64,000 nt of DNA from Schistosoma haematobium (Eukaryota; Platyhelminthes; Trematoda; Strigeidida; Schistosomatidae). The stretch spans positions 2,671,301-2,735,300 of the forward strand of contig NC_067198.1 of assembly GCF_000699445.3 (NCBI RefSeq), read 5' to 3'. Positions 1-10,925 of this stretch are shown here, in pieces; the first letter of the stretch is position 1, and the number at the start of each line of letters is the position of its first letter. Made by a program: the position numbers and the translations under genes. The notes under the pieces are model-generated. The model was given only the letters and a program-made list of their open reading frames with translations. It was not told the origin of the DNA and made no database searches.

Positions 1-1680
1 ATTTGTTTCGTTTAACTTTTCTCCAAGTGGAAGACGACCACCAGCTAATTAACCGGTAATTTCTTGAAACATATACATATCCGACAAGAGTCGGGAGTGA
101 TGTGTAGTTTATGTGACTAAGTTAGTACGTCGTTAGAAGTGTTCTGAAAACGCTCACTTTATCCATCACATTTCACTCCTTCACTGACTGGATAGACGTT
201 TTTCAGATTTTTATATTGATAAACATGTTCACTTATTGACAAACTTCACCTAGATTTTAACGCTTGAATCGTTATACATAATAAAATTTCTTACAGACTG
301 CTGAAAAAGGACAACAAATTACATTCAAATCTATATACGTTATCCAGTGTCAGTGTAGCTGTCTCACCGACTTTATCGAAGACATATAAATAAATTCATT
401 AGTCTGCCTTGGTTGGTCTTAATAGAATTAGCTTGGTTCGTTTTTATCTACTATGTCACATATATTATCAGACGGTAAGAAGATTAATGGTACAGAAAAA
501 CTCTTTCTATTGTTGTGAGTGACTGTCGAACACACACAGCGGTTCTGTACTACTAAGGTAAACTCGATGCAAAATTGTTGCCTGATGTGGCTTTAACTCG
601 TGGGGTATTATGAGAACGGTTATGTAAATATCAGTAGGTGGTCCAACAACTGATGGAGTAGTCTTCTGTGTCTTATATAGCAGCCATGTCTAACAAATTA
701 AAAACACCAAGATTAACTAAAATTAAAACTTGCGAAGAGCTTGAGTGAAAATCCAAACTTTAGTCAAGGTAATACAAGATGACATTTATAAATAATAATC
801 TTGGTTCCGTAAATATACTAGGCTGGCTCTCAGTAACTCTGAAAAACCGTTTTGGAAGCGCGCTTATGACGTTTATCTAATCGGCGAGTAATTTTCATGT
901 CTCATGTGGTTTCTGTCTTACATGCAAAACAGATTTCTCCTAGGTGGCTTTTTGATGTTACTGTAGAGTCTCTAGTCTCTGATAACGTCTGATATGTATA
1001 GTCTAGCTACTCGGCCGACACATTGTGTTTCATAGTTATTCATAGGTTGTCATACCTTAGGTAAAAGAATGTTTTCATTCTAGGGCACTGGGGTTTCTAG
1101 GAACAGCAGCAATCTCTTCAAAGGACAGCCGACTGGTTACTTTCACTGCAGAATAGTTTAGGATTACTATAATGACGTGACCTAGTTTTGGTACACAGTA
1201 CACTAAATGTTAACAACGCTCTGTTGAAAAACACAACAGTGATCTCGAGAAAACCACCGAAAGATTGCACATCAAAGAGTGAAAACTCGGGTACTCTTAC
1301 ACGTTTTGTCAATAAGAGTTGTCACAACTTAGAATGAACCACCGCCTTCCACTTGAAGTAGCTGTGTTTGATACATGTCTAGTAACCTATTTACTATCAT
1401 CACTATCACATATCTTATCTTGTCGACTTTCCTTTTTGTCATGTAGGATTTGCTCACACTATTTGTTTAAACCATTCGAATAATTTACATTGTTGTTGGA
1501 TTTACTAGACATAGTATTTAAATGGTATGAATTGTTACTAGTTCGTAATTTTAAGCTAACACGCCTCATAGTTGTCGCTCTGCACTGATAATTGTTGCTG
1601 ATTCCATCTTTTTTCAACTGTAAGTGTATTCTATGTGCTTAATGAAATGTCGGCTAACTTTCACTTGTTATCTTTTTCAG
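1..1680. other. Upstream region without recognised gene
   Basis: No convincing exon or repeat was recognised here. It lies 5' of the BTB gene and ends in a pyrimidine-rich tract with AG at 1679-1680. A promoter or non-coding first exon may lie here, but no TATA box or other clear signal stands out. A 64-codon minus-strand ORF near 1118-1312 has no recognisable domain. Confidence 0.5.
1664..1680 (+). other. Candidate splice acceptor before exon 1
   Basis: A pyrimidine-rich stretch ends in TTTTTCAG at 1680, 83 nt before the ATG. It could be a cis acceptor of an upstream non-coding exon or a spliced-leader trans-splice site, which schistosomes use on a subset of genes. An in-frame TAG at 1725-1727 shows that the coding frame does not extend upstream of this segment. 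Transcript evidence is needed to choose between the two. Confidence 0.4.
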
Positions 1681-1763
1681 TTGTCTTCACACACGCTCGC
1701 ACACCATTCACAATACCTTCAGGCTAGACGCGAACATTTGCAAAACCTCATCATTGTGGGGTG

Positions 1764-2523
1764 ATGGACTTTAAGCAATTTCGTGATACTGCTGAACTTT
1801 CAGACTTTACAGTTTACATTGATAATGAGAGGTTTAAATTGCACAAATTTCCACTTTATACAAAGTCTGACTACTTCAAGGAAATAGCAAGCAGCAATCC
1901 TGTTTGTCAAATAAATGACTTTCCTGGTGGTTCAAAATCTTTTGCTGTCGTTGCCGACTTTTGTTACGGCAAAGAAATAAACATTACTTCTGAGAACGGG
2001 GTTTATTTATATGTTGCTGCCGACCTCCTCAAAATGAAAGGCAAAGATAATTTACTCGAGATTTCTAGGAGGTTTTTGGATGGAGTGTTTTGTTCTGCTT
2101 TGGAAAGAAAAGACATATTTAATCTGATATGTGTTTTATGTTCATCTTGTGAAATTAAATCGGATGTTGGTAAGAAAATTTGTGAAGACGCAACCACAAT
2201 TGTAATGTCATTATGGTTACACAATGAAAATAGTTCAAAAGGTTACTTTTCACCCAACACCATAAATTTTACACATTCAGAACGAGACTTATTCAACGAC
2301 GAGTCAGTAACTGATTACCTGGCTTATCTTCCACTGGAAATATTTTTGAAGATTATTAACATTGCAAGAGATCAGAATGTAGAGGAGAAGGTTGTTTTAA
2401 GTGCTTGTGCAAAGTACTTGGGTCGGGTTCTTGATTTCTACGACCCAGAGGTCTCCGGAAACGGAGTATCTAAAACTTCAGATGCTCAGAAAAACACTGA
2501 TATGAAGAACGTTCCACCTAAAG
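1764..2523 (+). CDS. BTB gene exon 1
   Basis: Encodes residues 1-253 plus one base of the next codon. It holds the whole BTB domain and the following alpha-helical segment, including a leucine-rich stretch ([13 protein letters not shown]) that resembles helices in NPH3 domains. It ends AAAG before GTATTT, phase 1. Confidence 0.88.
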
Positions 2524-5500
2524 GTATTTGCATTTGCGTAACCTTCATTGTACCTAGAAGTCCCTAAATCAGATGAAAATATCATTTCTGATCAACCATT
2601 CTGTGGTTTAAATGTAAAAATAAAGTCCGACCACCAGATAAAGCTGGAAAAACTGTACAAAGATAACATCGTCCTGTTTGAGAATTTAAAAAATACTATA
2701 GAACAGTTCGAAAAGATTTTCGAAACTCTGGACAAACCAATTGATATTTGTGATTTTATTAATACTACGTGGATTATTAAGGTGAAACTATACTTTGTAA
2801 TTTTATTTTCAATAACATTCATATCTTGAAACTACTAGAAACTAAAATTGTAAATCAAAGTTGCGACAATTTTGAACAATACCTAGTCTTTTTTCACTGT
2901 TGGTAAACTATTATGAATATAATAACTTAGGGTTCAGGTCATCAGAGATAAGTAACAACTCTAAACTTATAGGGATACTGCTTGAAAATATGCAGACTTA
3001 ACATAACACAGATAAGATAAAAGATTTTCTTTTTCAGCACTTTCGAGTAGTGTTTTGTGAAAATGAAACATTCAAAAGTTAACATTACAAGTAGGTTTTG
3101 AGTGACTGTAGAGAAAATATAATAGATTGATGATTATTCAAATAGTTTAAGAATAAGGGTATCTTGTTTGGGATTTGGAAGGCAATCTATGATTTCGGTG
3201 GATAATCAATTACTATCCTGGAAAGCCGTTTTCGTATATTTTCAACTCATTGATCTCATCTTTTGCTATTAGAAATTTGCCGTATTGTCCTTGATATGCA
3301 ACGATTATCCAGCTAATATCGCTTGTCACTTTTGAAATGATTCTGTTTTATATTTTATGACTCACTATTTTTTTTGGTTTTTAGGCATTACTACTGACGG
3401 ATTCAAACAGAGCAAAGTCAAAGTGCCGACTGGATATTTTAAAAATAGCCAAGAAAATGCTTACTAGCTTTTCTGAGCAAGACTTTGATAAACTTTCACC
3501 TTCTATATTGAATGATATTCTCAATTCTGATCATATGCAAGTAGAAAAGCCACCTTCAGATGAAGTTATCAGTCTTTCCAGGAGAAGTTCAAGGAAGAAA
3601 AGCTACAAAGAAGAAATCTTAGAAAACAATACTACTGAAATACTTGGTAATCGTAAACAGAGCAATATCAAAGAAACAAATATTGAAGAAGTTAGTGAAA
3701 ATCATGGAAACACGAATGAAACAAAACATGAAATATTGCCCGAATCAGTAGCAAATAAGATCATAAAATATATGTTAAAGAAAGCCGATGAGCAAAAGCT
3801 AACAATGCAACAATACATTCAGTTGCTGAAACAGATTCGAATTCCAAACCACCAGACTTCTCTAGATAATGACTTTGTAAAAATCTTAATAAAACTTACT
3901 AAATCAGGTATGGTTTAATTTAAAGTCAAAGAGATTAGGTTTGAAAGTTTCCTGGTCATCGCTTTATGCTTTTATATTGTCACTTTTTCTCTTTGAGTGT
4001 TGGATAAAGACAATACTGTCCGGTATTTTCTCATTTAGATGTGGCTTATTGTGAAACAGAACATTAAAACACCTCAGTAAATGTCTTAACTGGTTTATGG
4101 AACTGTTTAACTAGCACTTATTCAGAACTACTTATAACTGCAGCTTAAGTTATAGCTTTTCGATGTCTATACGTCTATTTGCGCCTCAGTATTTTAGAAT
4201 AAGTGCTGCATAAATCAATAAGATAAACTGATGATCTATTACTGTCTTTAAATCAGTTCAAAAGTTAGCAACATATTTGCTACGTTTCTGGGTTATTTAT
4301 GATGAAAGCTTGATATGGTGGATTCTTTACGGTCACCCATCGCCTTCCGATATTAACGACCAACTAATTTAATTAAAAGATTTCCTAAACATCTACCGTA
4401 AATTCCTACTTTTTTTCAGGTCAACCTCGTAATGAAGAAGATGCTCAAGAGATAATGACCCATATTAATTTAAACAATTGCACAGCTGATACTTTAAATG
4501 ATGCATTAGAATTGGATTTGTTTCCTCCTAAGACTGTTGCTGCAGCAGCACTGTATGTTGCTAACAAAAAGCAGGTATGTAAAATTTTGCCCTGTTTGGT
4601 ATTGATTGGCTTTATAATTTACTGCTTTCATTTCCTTTAGTTTGATTTTTGTGTTTAAAGCATATAAGTTCCGGTGTAGTTGATAAATGCACTAAATGTA
4701 CCATACAAATGAATCAATAGTATTTTAAAGAAGTGGGGACACGTGGATAGTAAAATAAGTGAGTAACTTTCAGAATTGCCTCTGGATTCTATCCCAAGTC
4801 ATTTCATATAACGCTTAAATCCGCTGAGTTGTACGATCATGAGGATCTTAATTGGGGTGTTTTTCATCCATAGGTGACAGTTCTATGCATCTGTAGACTG
4901 ACCCAGTCTCCTCCATTCCCGTACTCATGAGGCTTACCAAAATCACCGGTGTCAGTTTGGTGGTTGTAAGCTCTTATTTTACCTGTGTTTTCTACACCAG
5001 TCTCTTGCTTTAATTTTACCTTATAAGCGTAACCACTATTAGTAGGAACTCAAATGGTCAATGTTTTTTCCTCTGGTGCTTGGGTTTCTGTATAAGCGCA
5101 CATGAAGTGAGCTTTTCAAATGAATGATGAGAAATGAATGTGTAGTTTTTCACCACAGTACTGAATACGAGCCTCAGAAATATGGCATATGTTGATATTA
5201 TGATTTTTCAAAGACAAAAAAACATGTTTATTGTCTGATTTACAACTAATTGTGAGCATTGAAGGAGGCAAATGTAAATGGCATGAGTAGCCTCAGAATA
5301 ATTGTATGTAGGAAGCAAGGAGAACATTTTTACATTAATGATGATCACATTTAAATACTGATTAGTGAGATCCCATACTTTATCTTCAATATACGCACAT
5401 GTATTTACACTCATAATATTTGGAGAAAGGTAAATGAATAATACCCATGATTTCATTAATAATAATGATATCTGAACACCATCATCAAGAAGATACAAGT

Positions 5501-8500
5501 ATTTATAAATAGCTCTCTACTCAAGATACTCAACATCCATCGGCCAGATACCATCAGCAAGACTATTCTGTGGGAGAGGACAAACCAACTTCCAGCTGAA
5601 GAGGTAATTTGAAAAAGACATTGGAAGTGGATAGGACACACGTTGATGAAGTCATCAAACTACATCACGAGGCAATCCTTAACTTGAAATCCTAAAGGGA
5701 AACGGAAAAGAGGAAGACCAAAGAACACATTATGCCGGGAAATAGAAACAGATATGAAAAGAATGAATAAAAATGGGAAAGAGCTGGAAAGGATCGCCCA
5801 TGACAGGGTTGGATAGACAGTGCTCATGAACGTTCTATGCTTCTCCACGAGAAGTAACACCAACTAAACTTCAGTGTGATAAATTGAACAAAAGAATAAG
5901 AGAAAGAAACATGAAAGTGAAGGTAAGAATAAATTACATGAAAATATTATCCGATAGTTAAATTTAGACAGAGATTAAATTCTATTGTACTATTTAATCC
6001 CTTGAAAGGCTAATTGTTAACTTCATGAGGATAGCATATAGCAAACCTACATTTTGTAAATCATTGCAAGAGGATAGGCTTGAGTGCTGTTAGAGGTAGC
6101 TGACTGTTTGACTGACTGATAAGAACCATTACAAACAGATGTTGATGAACTTGTTCAAGAGTAAAACATTATTTTTATCTCAGTTGACGTTGTTTATTTC
6201 AAACTATTTCTGAACCAGCTCTTCTTACGAATCGAAATTAGAATGTAGGCTAAAAGTATATGAGAGAAATTCCGACTATGACAATATCTTTTCTCATTAT
6301 AATATACCATAGTTCCATGTTTCTTTATCATAAACTCAGTAATTTTTACTTTTGATAGGATAATCAAATCTCCAATTCATATAATGTTGAATATCCTTAC
6401 ACATGGTTACCTAATTATTATACAAAACCATTAATGTTACCATTACGTGGTAAACCTCAATGTATTGATCATTTTCTACATAGTAATTCACATTATTCAA
6501 GATCATATTATCCTTCTTATAATAATAAATCACGTAGTTCATCATTAAATAGAAATCTACAAACAGAATATAAATATAATGGTTTCCATCCATATTTATT
6601 ATCTTATTCTACTTTTCAACCATATTCAAATGAATTCAGATATAATAATAATAATAATGCCAATAATATGAAGTTCTCAGGTAGGTATCAGTTTTGTCTT
6701 TACTGAGTAACTTTGGTAACTTATGTTTTACATTTATGTATATGATCATATAAGAAATATCATTTTAATGATTGTATATTTTTAACTATGACATTTTAGA
6801 CATCAATCTAAAAAGTATTCATTAAATATGTGACAAATCAGTCAGATACAACGTAGAACTAGGAGCATATATATGCATCGGTCGAAGTTGCCATACCTTA
6901 TTAGCACAACAAGATGAACAACGGATTCATAAAAGTAGTTAATTCAGTGTTAGTAATATATAAAAGAAAGATTATGTATAAGGATAGAGTGTAAGAAGAA
7001 AGAATTAGTTGGTATAAAGAAAGATATAAATCAATTTTTATCTCATAGCCTAAAGGAAGATAGTGAGTGTATACACTTACGTACGCCATTGTGATCGATT
7101 ATGAGTCATGTCACCCAGATTCTTCAACTATTGGTTACAATAGTCACGTGGACCCGAACCAAGTAGTCTGCATCTACCACCAACATGGTTCAGACCGGAA
7201 GTTAGTGACTTAAAGCACTGATGCTACGTTTTGGTTTTGCCGCTTCTAATTTACTAATATGTGACTACTTTAATGGTATTAAATTCATTTGATGTTATTT
7301 ACTTGTATCACCTTTGAAATGCAGGTATATCTAGCCGACGTGTCCTGAATAGAGCGAAACGTGCATCCTGGATTCCACCGCTAGCTACTATCCATCTTTG
7401 CTTATAAAAACTTCAATAGTTATTTGAAACACAAGAGTTTAGTATTTCAACTGTACTGATCAATTTAAAAATTGATAATAATAAAATAGAGATGTGGGAG
7501 TTGTTTGTGTTCTTCTAAATTCTAATCTTCTCAATACGTACGACGTTCCACGTTGTTGACTGATTGACTGACTGAATGTCTGAGTTACGTCCCAGAAGAT
7601 TATTAGGTCATCGTATGAAGAGGTGTTTATCATCAAATAGAAACCGACTATATAAAGTAATATGTATGATGTCATTAGAAATATACTGTTTAGAACATAC
7701 CAATCGCTCGTATGATAAATTTTTATTGTTAATAAATATGTGTACGGAAGTAAAAGTGTAGAATAAACATGAAGTTGATGAATTAGACCACTTTGATTTA
7801 GACTTAATACTTACGAGGATAGTCCTTAAACTGTTGAATCAGAAACTCGTATAAAACTTCGTAAAAGGTTATTGTAATGTATCTCTTTTGAGTATATACA
7901 GTGAAACTTCATCAACTGAGATTACTGGGACATGTGTTATGTATGCCCAACCACCGACTGCCCTGAAGAGCGATGTTTCATGGTGTAGGGGAGTAGGTTG
8001 GAAGAAAGATAGGAGCGGTCAGACCAAAACATGGCACAAATCCATGAAATCACTAACAAGTGAACTGAGTCATGTTAATAGGTGTAGACTACCTATTTGG
8101 GAGCCACGAGACGATAGCAAGCGATGGTTAGTGACCTTGAATAACATGGCTTCAAATCGTTTGCATCCACTCTTTGTGTTCTCCAAAATTCTAATCTTCT
8201 GAATTCTTCATATCCCTTTTTCCTCTTTCCAAATTTATTTCACAAGATTATATTCCTCGAATAACATCTTCAAACCCTAATGTTTTCGATTACTGATTAT
8301 ACTCTTACTATTTCTACCACTATGAGATTTGAATCGACAACTGTATCTCTGTGCTAATGTGGTATGGCAACTTGAACTGATGTACGTACGTATGAAGTTC
8401 CACGTTGTTGCTGACTGACTGATATACAGATAAATGAACTGATTAATGTATAAATAATAAATATCTATTTCCGTCATGAAAAATTGAATATTATTACATT

Positions 8501-9683
8501 AATCAGTGAGAAATTGTAGTCTATCTGAAATGTTCATGTTTTCATTTTTTTTATAAAGTTTATTTTTCAATTAATCAGTTAAACACTTTATATAAATGAT
8601 TTAAGTAAATGATTTGGAAACAGTTCAGTTTAAAGATAATCATAGTAACCTTGGAGTAAGGTGTACTTTGCATATGATGCGCTTTTTTTTTCTATGTTCA
8701 AATCGTTGTGTAGAATGAGCCTGGCAATAGTAATATAAAGTTTACAAATCCAATTCAATTGTACAATCCCTGAATTGACTACTGAGTAGTAAAAATCTAT
8801 ATTATGATTGTGTGATTCTCAAATCGTATGGAATTCTATTGAACAAAAGGTTCAAATAACTTAATAATTATAATGCTTAACACTGTTAATCTGAATGAAA
8901 CATACTCGAAACACATAAGCATCATCATCTGACCGTAAAGTAAGATCTACTAGATAACTATTTCATTATTGTTTTTAGATTCCACAGATATGTATATTCA
9001 TGATCTTCAACTATTCTCTATTGAATCTTTCTTATTGAATCACTCACAACATTACACAACCTAAATCTTACTAAGAAACATAAACTCTGAACAAAAAATA
9101 TCTAAGAATGATCTATTTTATTGGATTCTAGCTGATTTATATTTCACAAAGAGTTTTTATGGATATTATAATAGTTTTAATAATTGAATCTATGAGTCAA
9201 TTAAAGTTAGATCACCATGAAAAACCTGGAAGTACTAGACAGACGTTTCATCCTGTTGTAGGACTCTTCAACAATCTTCATCTACAATCTCGCCTGACAT
9301 GATTTAAACCAAAAACCTATTAGTCTTGCATGTGAACGCTTAACCTTTAGATCACTAAACCATCCAACATCCAATAATGTTATTGTCTAACTTCAACTAA
9401 TCTATTATTATCACTCAATGCGTTACTATCTCATAACAGACTCGGATTCTACTCGTCACGTCTTCTCACTAGAATTCCAGGTAAAAAAACCTCTTAGAGA
9501 CCGTCACTAGTAAAACATTTGTTGATCAATCAATTGATTTAAAACTACTTTTATAATCAATATTTTATTGATTGTTTGTTTTTTCTGTTTCCTTTTTTCT
9601 TTCTATTAGATTCATTCAATAATAATAATTATCTGTCAAGAACTACACCTCATAATAGAAGATACTGTGAATATTCTACCTAA
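1764..9683 (+). CDS. BTB/POZ protein of NPH3 (NRL)-like type, six exons, complete
   Basis: Exons are 1764-2523, 2558-2781, 3385-3907, 4420-4574, 6359-6680 and 9610-9683, giving 2058 nt and 685 residues plus stop. All introns are GT-AG and all phases agree. Residues 13-19 (SDFTVYI), 26-31 (LHKFPL), 53-56 (FPGG) and 66-69 (FCYG) are the signature spacing of the BTB domain in plant NPH3/RPT2-like proteins. The BTB fold should cover about residues 10-110. Exons 1-3 then give a helical region resembling the start of an NPH3 domain, followed by a charged, low-complexity C-terminus rich in N, S and Y. Plant relatives are CUL3 substrate adaptors; a similar ubiquitin-ligase adaptor role here is inference. 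The start is ATG 1764; the GTG at 1761 is not needed. The 3' exon is tiny (24 codons plus stop). The domain call is confident; the function is not. Confidence 0.88.
2524..2557 (+). other. 34-nt intron
   Basis: GTATTT...CCTAG. Removing exactly these 34 nt joins two open frames (…[12 protein letters not shown]…); reading through shifts frame and meets a stop at 2565-2567. Very short introns near the 5' end of genes are a known trait of schistosome gene structure. Confidence 0.85.
2558..2781 (+). CDS. BTB gene exon 2
   Basis: Seventy-five codons with the split first codon, phase 1 in and phase 0 out. It contains a coiled-coil-like segment ([20 protein letters not shown]). It ends AAG before GTGAAA, a slightly weak donor that the frame of exon 3 supports. 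Confidence 0.8.
3385..3907 (+). CDS. BTB gene exon 3
   Basis: Starts after TTTTTAG and opens in phase 0. The first part ([18 protein letters not shown], then [18 protein letters not shown]) resembles the leucine-rich, cysteine/arginine-containing core of NPH3 domains. The second part is charged and probably disordered, with a serine/arginine/lysine patch ([13 protein letters not shown]). It ends TCAG before GTATGG, phase 1. Confidence 0.85.
4420..4574 (+). CDS. BTB gene exon 4
   Basis: Starts after TTTTTTCAG and ends AAGCAG before GTATGT; both are strong sites. Fifty-two codons, phase 1 in and 0 out. The translation ([20 protein letters not shown]…) looks like a compact helical segment. Confidence 0.85.
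5480..5875 (+). mobile_element. RTE/SR2-like LINE 3' fragment
   Basis: In intron 4 of the BTB gene. It matches the 3' part of the element at 46585-49230: the segments corresponding to '[10 protein letters not shown]', 'WIGHTLRK' and '[10 protein letters not shown]' are recognisable with stops and small gaps. It is a 5'-truncated, decayed copy. Confidence 0.8.
6359..6680 (+). CDS. BTB gene exon 5
   Basis: Opens in phase 0 after TTTTGATAG and stays open for 107 codons plus one base. The product is low complexity, rich in Y, N, S and H with a poly-N run near the end, and is probably disordered. The donor is TCAG before GTAGGT. Confidence 0.8.
6836..7245 (-). mobile_element. CR1/Perere-like LINE 3' end, truncated
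   Basis: On the minus strand it reads the C-terminus of a LINE ORF2 (motif like GWGPRDYxNxWLETLGD) followed by a 3' UTR with a TATATATGCAT block and a GTAGCTGACTGACTG-type end. Same family as 34372-34765, 40775-41195, 42895-43480 and 59525-59765. Confidence 0.75.
7318..7415 (+). repeat. Family A (Sm-alpha-like) 3' part, decayed hammerhead
   Basis: GCAGGTA…CATCCTGGATTCCACCGCTAGC matches the ribozyme part of family A, but the core CTGACGA is CCGACGT here, so activity is unlikely. The tRNA-like head is missing. Confidence 0.75.
7490..7590 (+). repeat. LINE 3'-UTR fragment
   Basis: The words TTCTAAATTCTAATCTTCT and TACGACGTTCCACGTTGTTG match the 3' UTR of the LINE copy at 7888-8432, 400 bp downstream. 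It is a short truncated copy or part of a local duplication. Confidence 0.55.
7888..8432 (+). mobile_element. CR1/Perere-like LINE 3' end
   Basis: The translation shows the ORF2 C-terminus ([20 protein letters not shown], then [11 protein letters not shown]) followed by a 3' UTR ending GTTGTTGCTGACTGACTGATA. It is 5'-truncated, lies in intron 5 of the BTB gene, and is not a host exon. The related minus-strand copy is at 21199-21620. Confidence 0.8.
8651..8905 (-). repeat. Partial inverted copy of the 10.92-12.55 kb repeat
   Basis: 8767-8901 is nearly the exact reverse complement of 10926-11060. 8651-8757 matches the reverse complement of about 11790-11885, so this copy lacks about 700 bp of internal sequence. 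It lies in BTB intron 5. Confidence 0.8.
9175..9525 (-). repeat. Family B repeat, decayed
   Basis: Reverse-strand copy of family B: the GACTCAT tail, a worn hammerhead region and the tRNA-like head are recognisable, followed by the CTAGTGAC block near 9505. It ends about 85 bp before the terminal BTB exon. Confidence 0.75.
9610..9683 (+). CDS. BTB gene exon 6 (terminal)
   Basis: Begins after TTCTATTAG. The split codon G+AT gives D, then 23 codons ([19 protein letters not shown]…) to TAA at 9681-9683. The N-rich composition matches exon 5, supporting the join across a 2.9-kb repeat-filled intron. Confidence 0.72.
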
Positions 9684-9720
9684 TTATTATTTTTTTAATT
9701 TTACACAAAAAAAAATCAAT

Positions 9721-9726
9721 AATAAA
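9721..9726 (+). terminator. AATAAA polyadenylation signal of BTB gene
   Basis: A canonical hexamer lies 38 nt after the stop codon. The following 400 bp are T/A-rich low complexity, so longer 3' UTR forms are possible. Confidence 0.5.
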
Positions 9727-10319
9727 TTGAACTCAATCAAATTTAATCAATAATAGAAACGTTTATTTTCAGTTTTCTCTATTTTTCTCCTTTTTTCCTT
9801 TTATTTTCTTTCCTCTTTTTTCTCTTTTCCTAATCAATATATAATATGATTTTTCATTTTGTATATATGGGGGGAAATTTAAATCCTCTTTCATTGAATT
9901 CAATTATACATTGTGTTTATTTATTAATTTGGATTATCAAGCATCTTTTTCTTTTTTTTGTTTTTCTCTCTCTTTTTCTTTTATCAAATAGATTCTATAA
10001 CGTACATTGGATTATTCTTTTTGTCTTTCTTTCTTTCTTTTTTTTGTTTTTTCTTGTTGTTATTGTTGTTGAAAGGTTATCAGTTATATAGAAACTTATC
10101 TATTTATTATAGTTAATTTAAACAAAGAAAATACAAATAAATAAACAAACAAACAAATTTATTATTGTTTTTTTTTAAAAAAAAAACGAATAAGTTAAAG
10201 TTTAGTTAAATGATTAAATTTATTTATTAATAGTCAATAATAATGATCGTTTTGTATTCTACATGAATGAATGAAAGGATTCGAGCTAAGAAGGATAGAT
10301 AGAAAGATATTTGATGATG

Positions 10320-10354
<35 letters not shown>

Positions 10355-10436
10355 TTAAATCATATTCACTATGAATTATCAGTGAAATTTCTAAAATCTC
10401 CACAAAAAAAACCCTTCTGATAATAATCATCTACTA
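9727..10436. repeat. Low-complexity T-rich / AAT-repeat stretch
   Basis: Long T- and CTTT-rich runs (9770-10080), A runs, an AAAC/AAAT repeat near 10140, and an (AAT)n microsatellite at about 10320-10355. ORFs here are low-complexity products and not genes. Confidence 0.75.
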
Positions 10437-10835
10437 ACTAGTGACTGGCATCAAGAGGCATTTCCTGGAGTTTTAGTAAGAAGTCGTTAACAGTGGAGTA
10501 CAACCGGGTCTGTTGTAAGATATTAACTCACTGAAGACAATGGTGTACGGTGGCGCAATTTCGTGGATTGGTTGATGTTAAACATTAACACCGTTGGATG
10601 ACAGCCGACTCAATGGTCTAATGGTCAAGCACTGGCGCGTGAGACTGCTAACTCTTGAGTTCAAAACTCGCGGGTGGCGAGGTCGTGGATGCGCACTGCT
10701 GAAGAGTACCATAGTGGGATGAAACAGCCGTCCAATGCTTCCAGGTTCTCCATGGTGGTCTAACTTCAAATGACTCATGGCTTCAATCAGTGAAATTTCT
10801 AAAATCTCCACAAAACCCCCTTTTGATCATGTAGG
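10437..10835 (+). repeat. Family B repeat with decayed hammerhead
   Basis: Complete unit: CTAGTGACTGGC block, linker, tRNA-like head with a B-box-like region (GAGTTCAAAACTC), ribozyme region and GACTCAT tail. The core CTGAAGA and GAAAC are kept, but stem II does not pair. Confidence 0.8.
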
Positions 10836-10925
10836 AGATCGGCTTGTCAGAAGCTATCAATAATAATTGCCAGACCCACATACGATCTTGTGGAGTCTGA
10901 TGATGCTTATATGTTTCGATTTTGT

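Noticed and set aside
1118..1312. 64-codon minus-strand ORF as a gene
   Set aside because: No domain, no context and no clear splice or start signal.
1761..1763. GTG start for the BTB protein
   Set aside because: An ATG follows directly at 1764, and nuclear animal genes very rarely start at GTG.
7888..8202. 104-codon ORF as a BTB-gene exon
   Set aside because: It reads the C-terminus of a LINE ORF2 and matches other LINE copies in the window.
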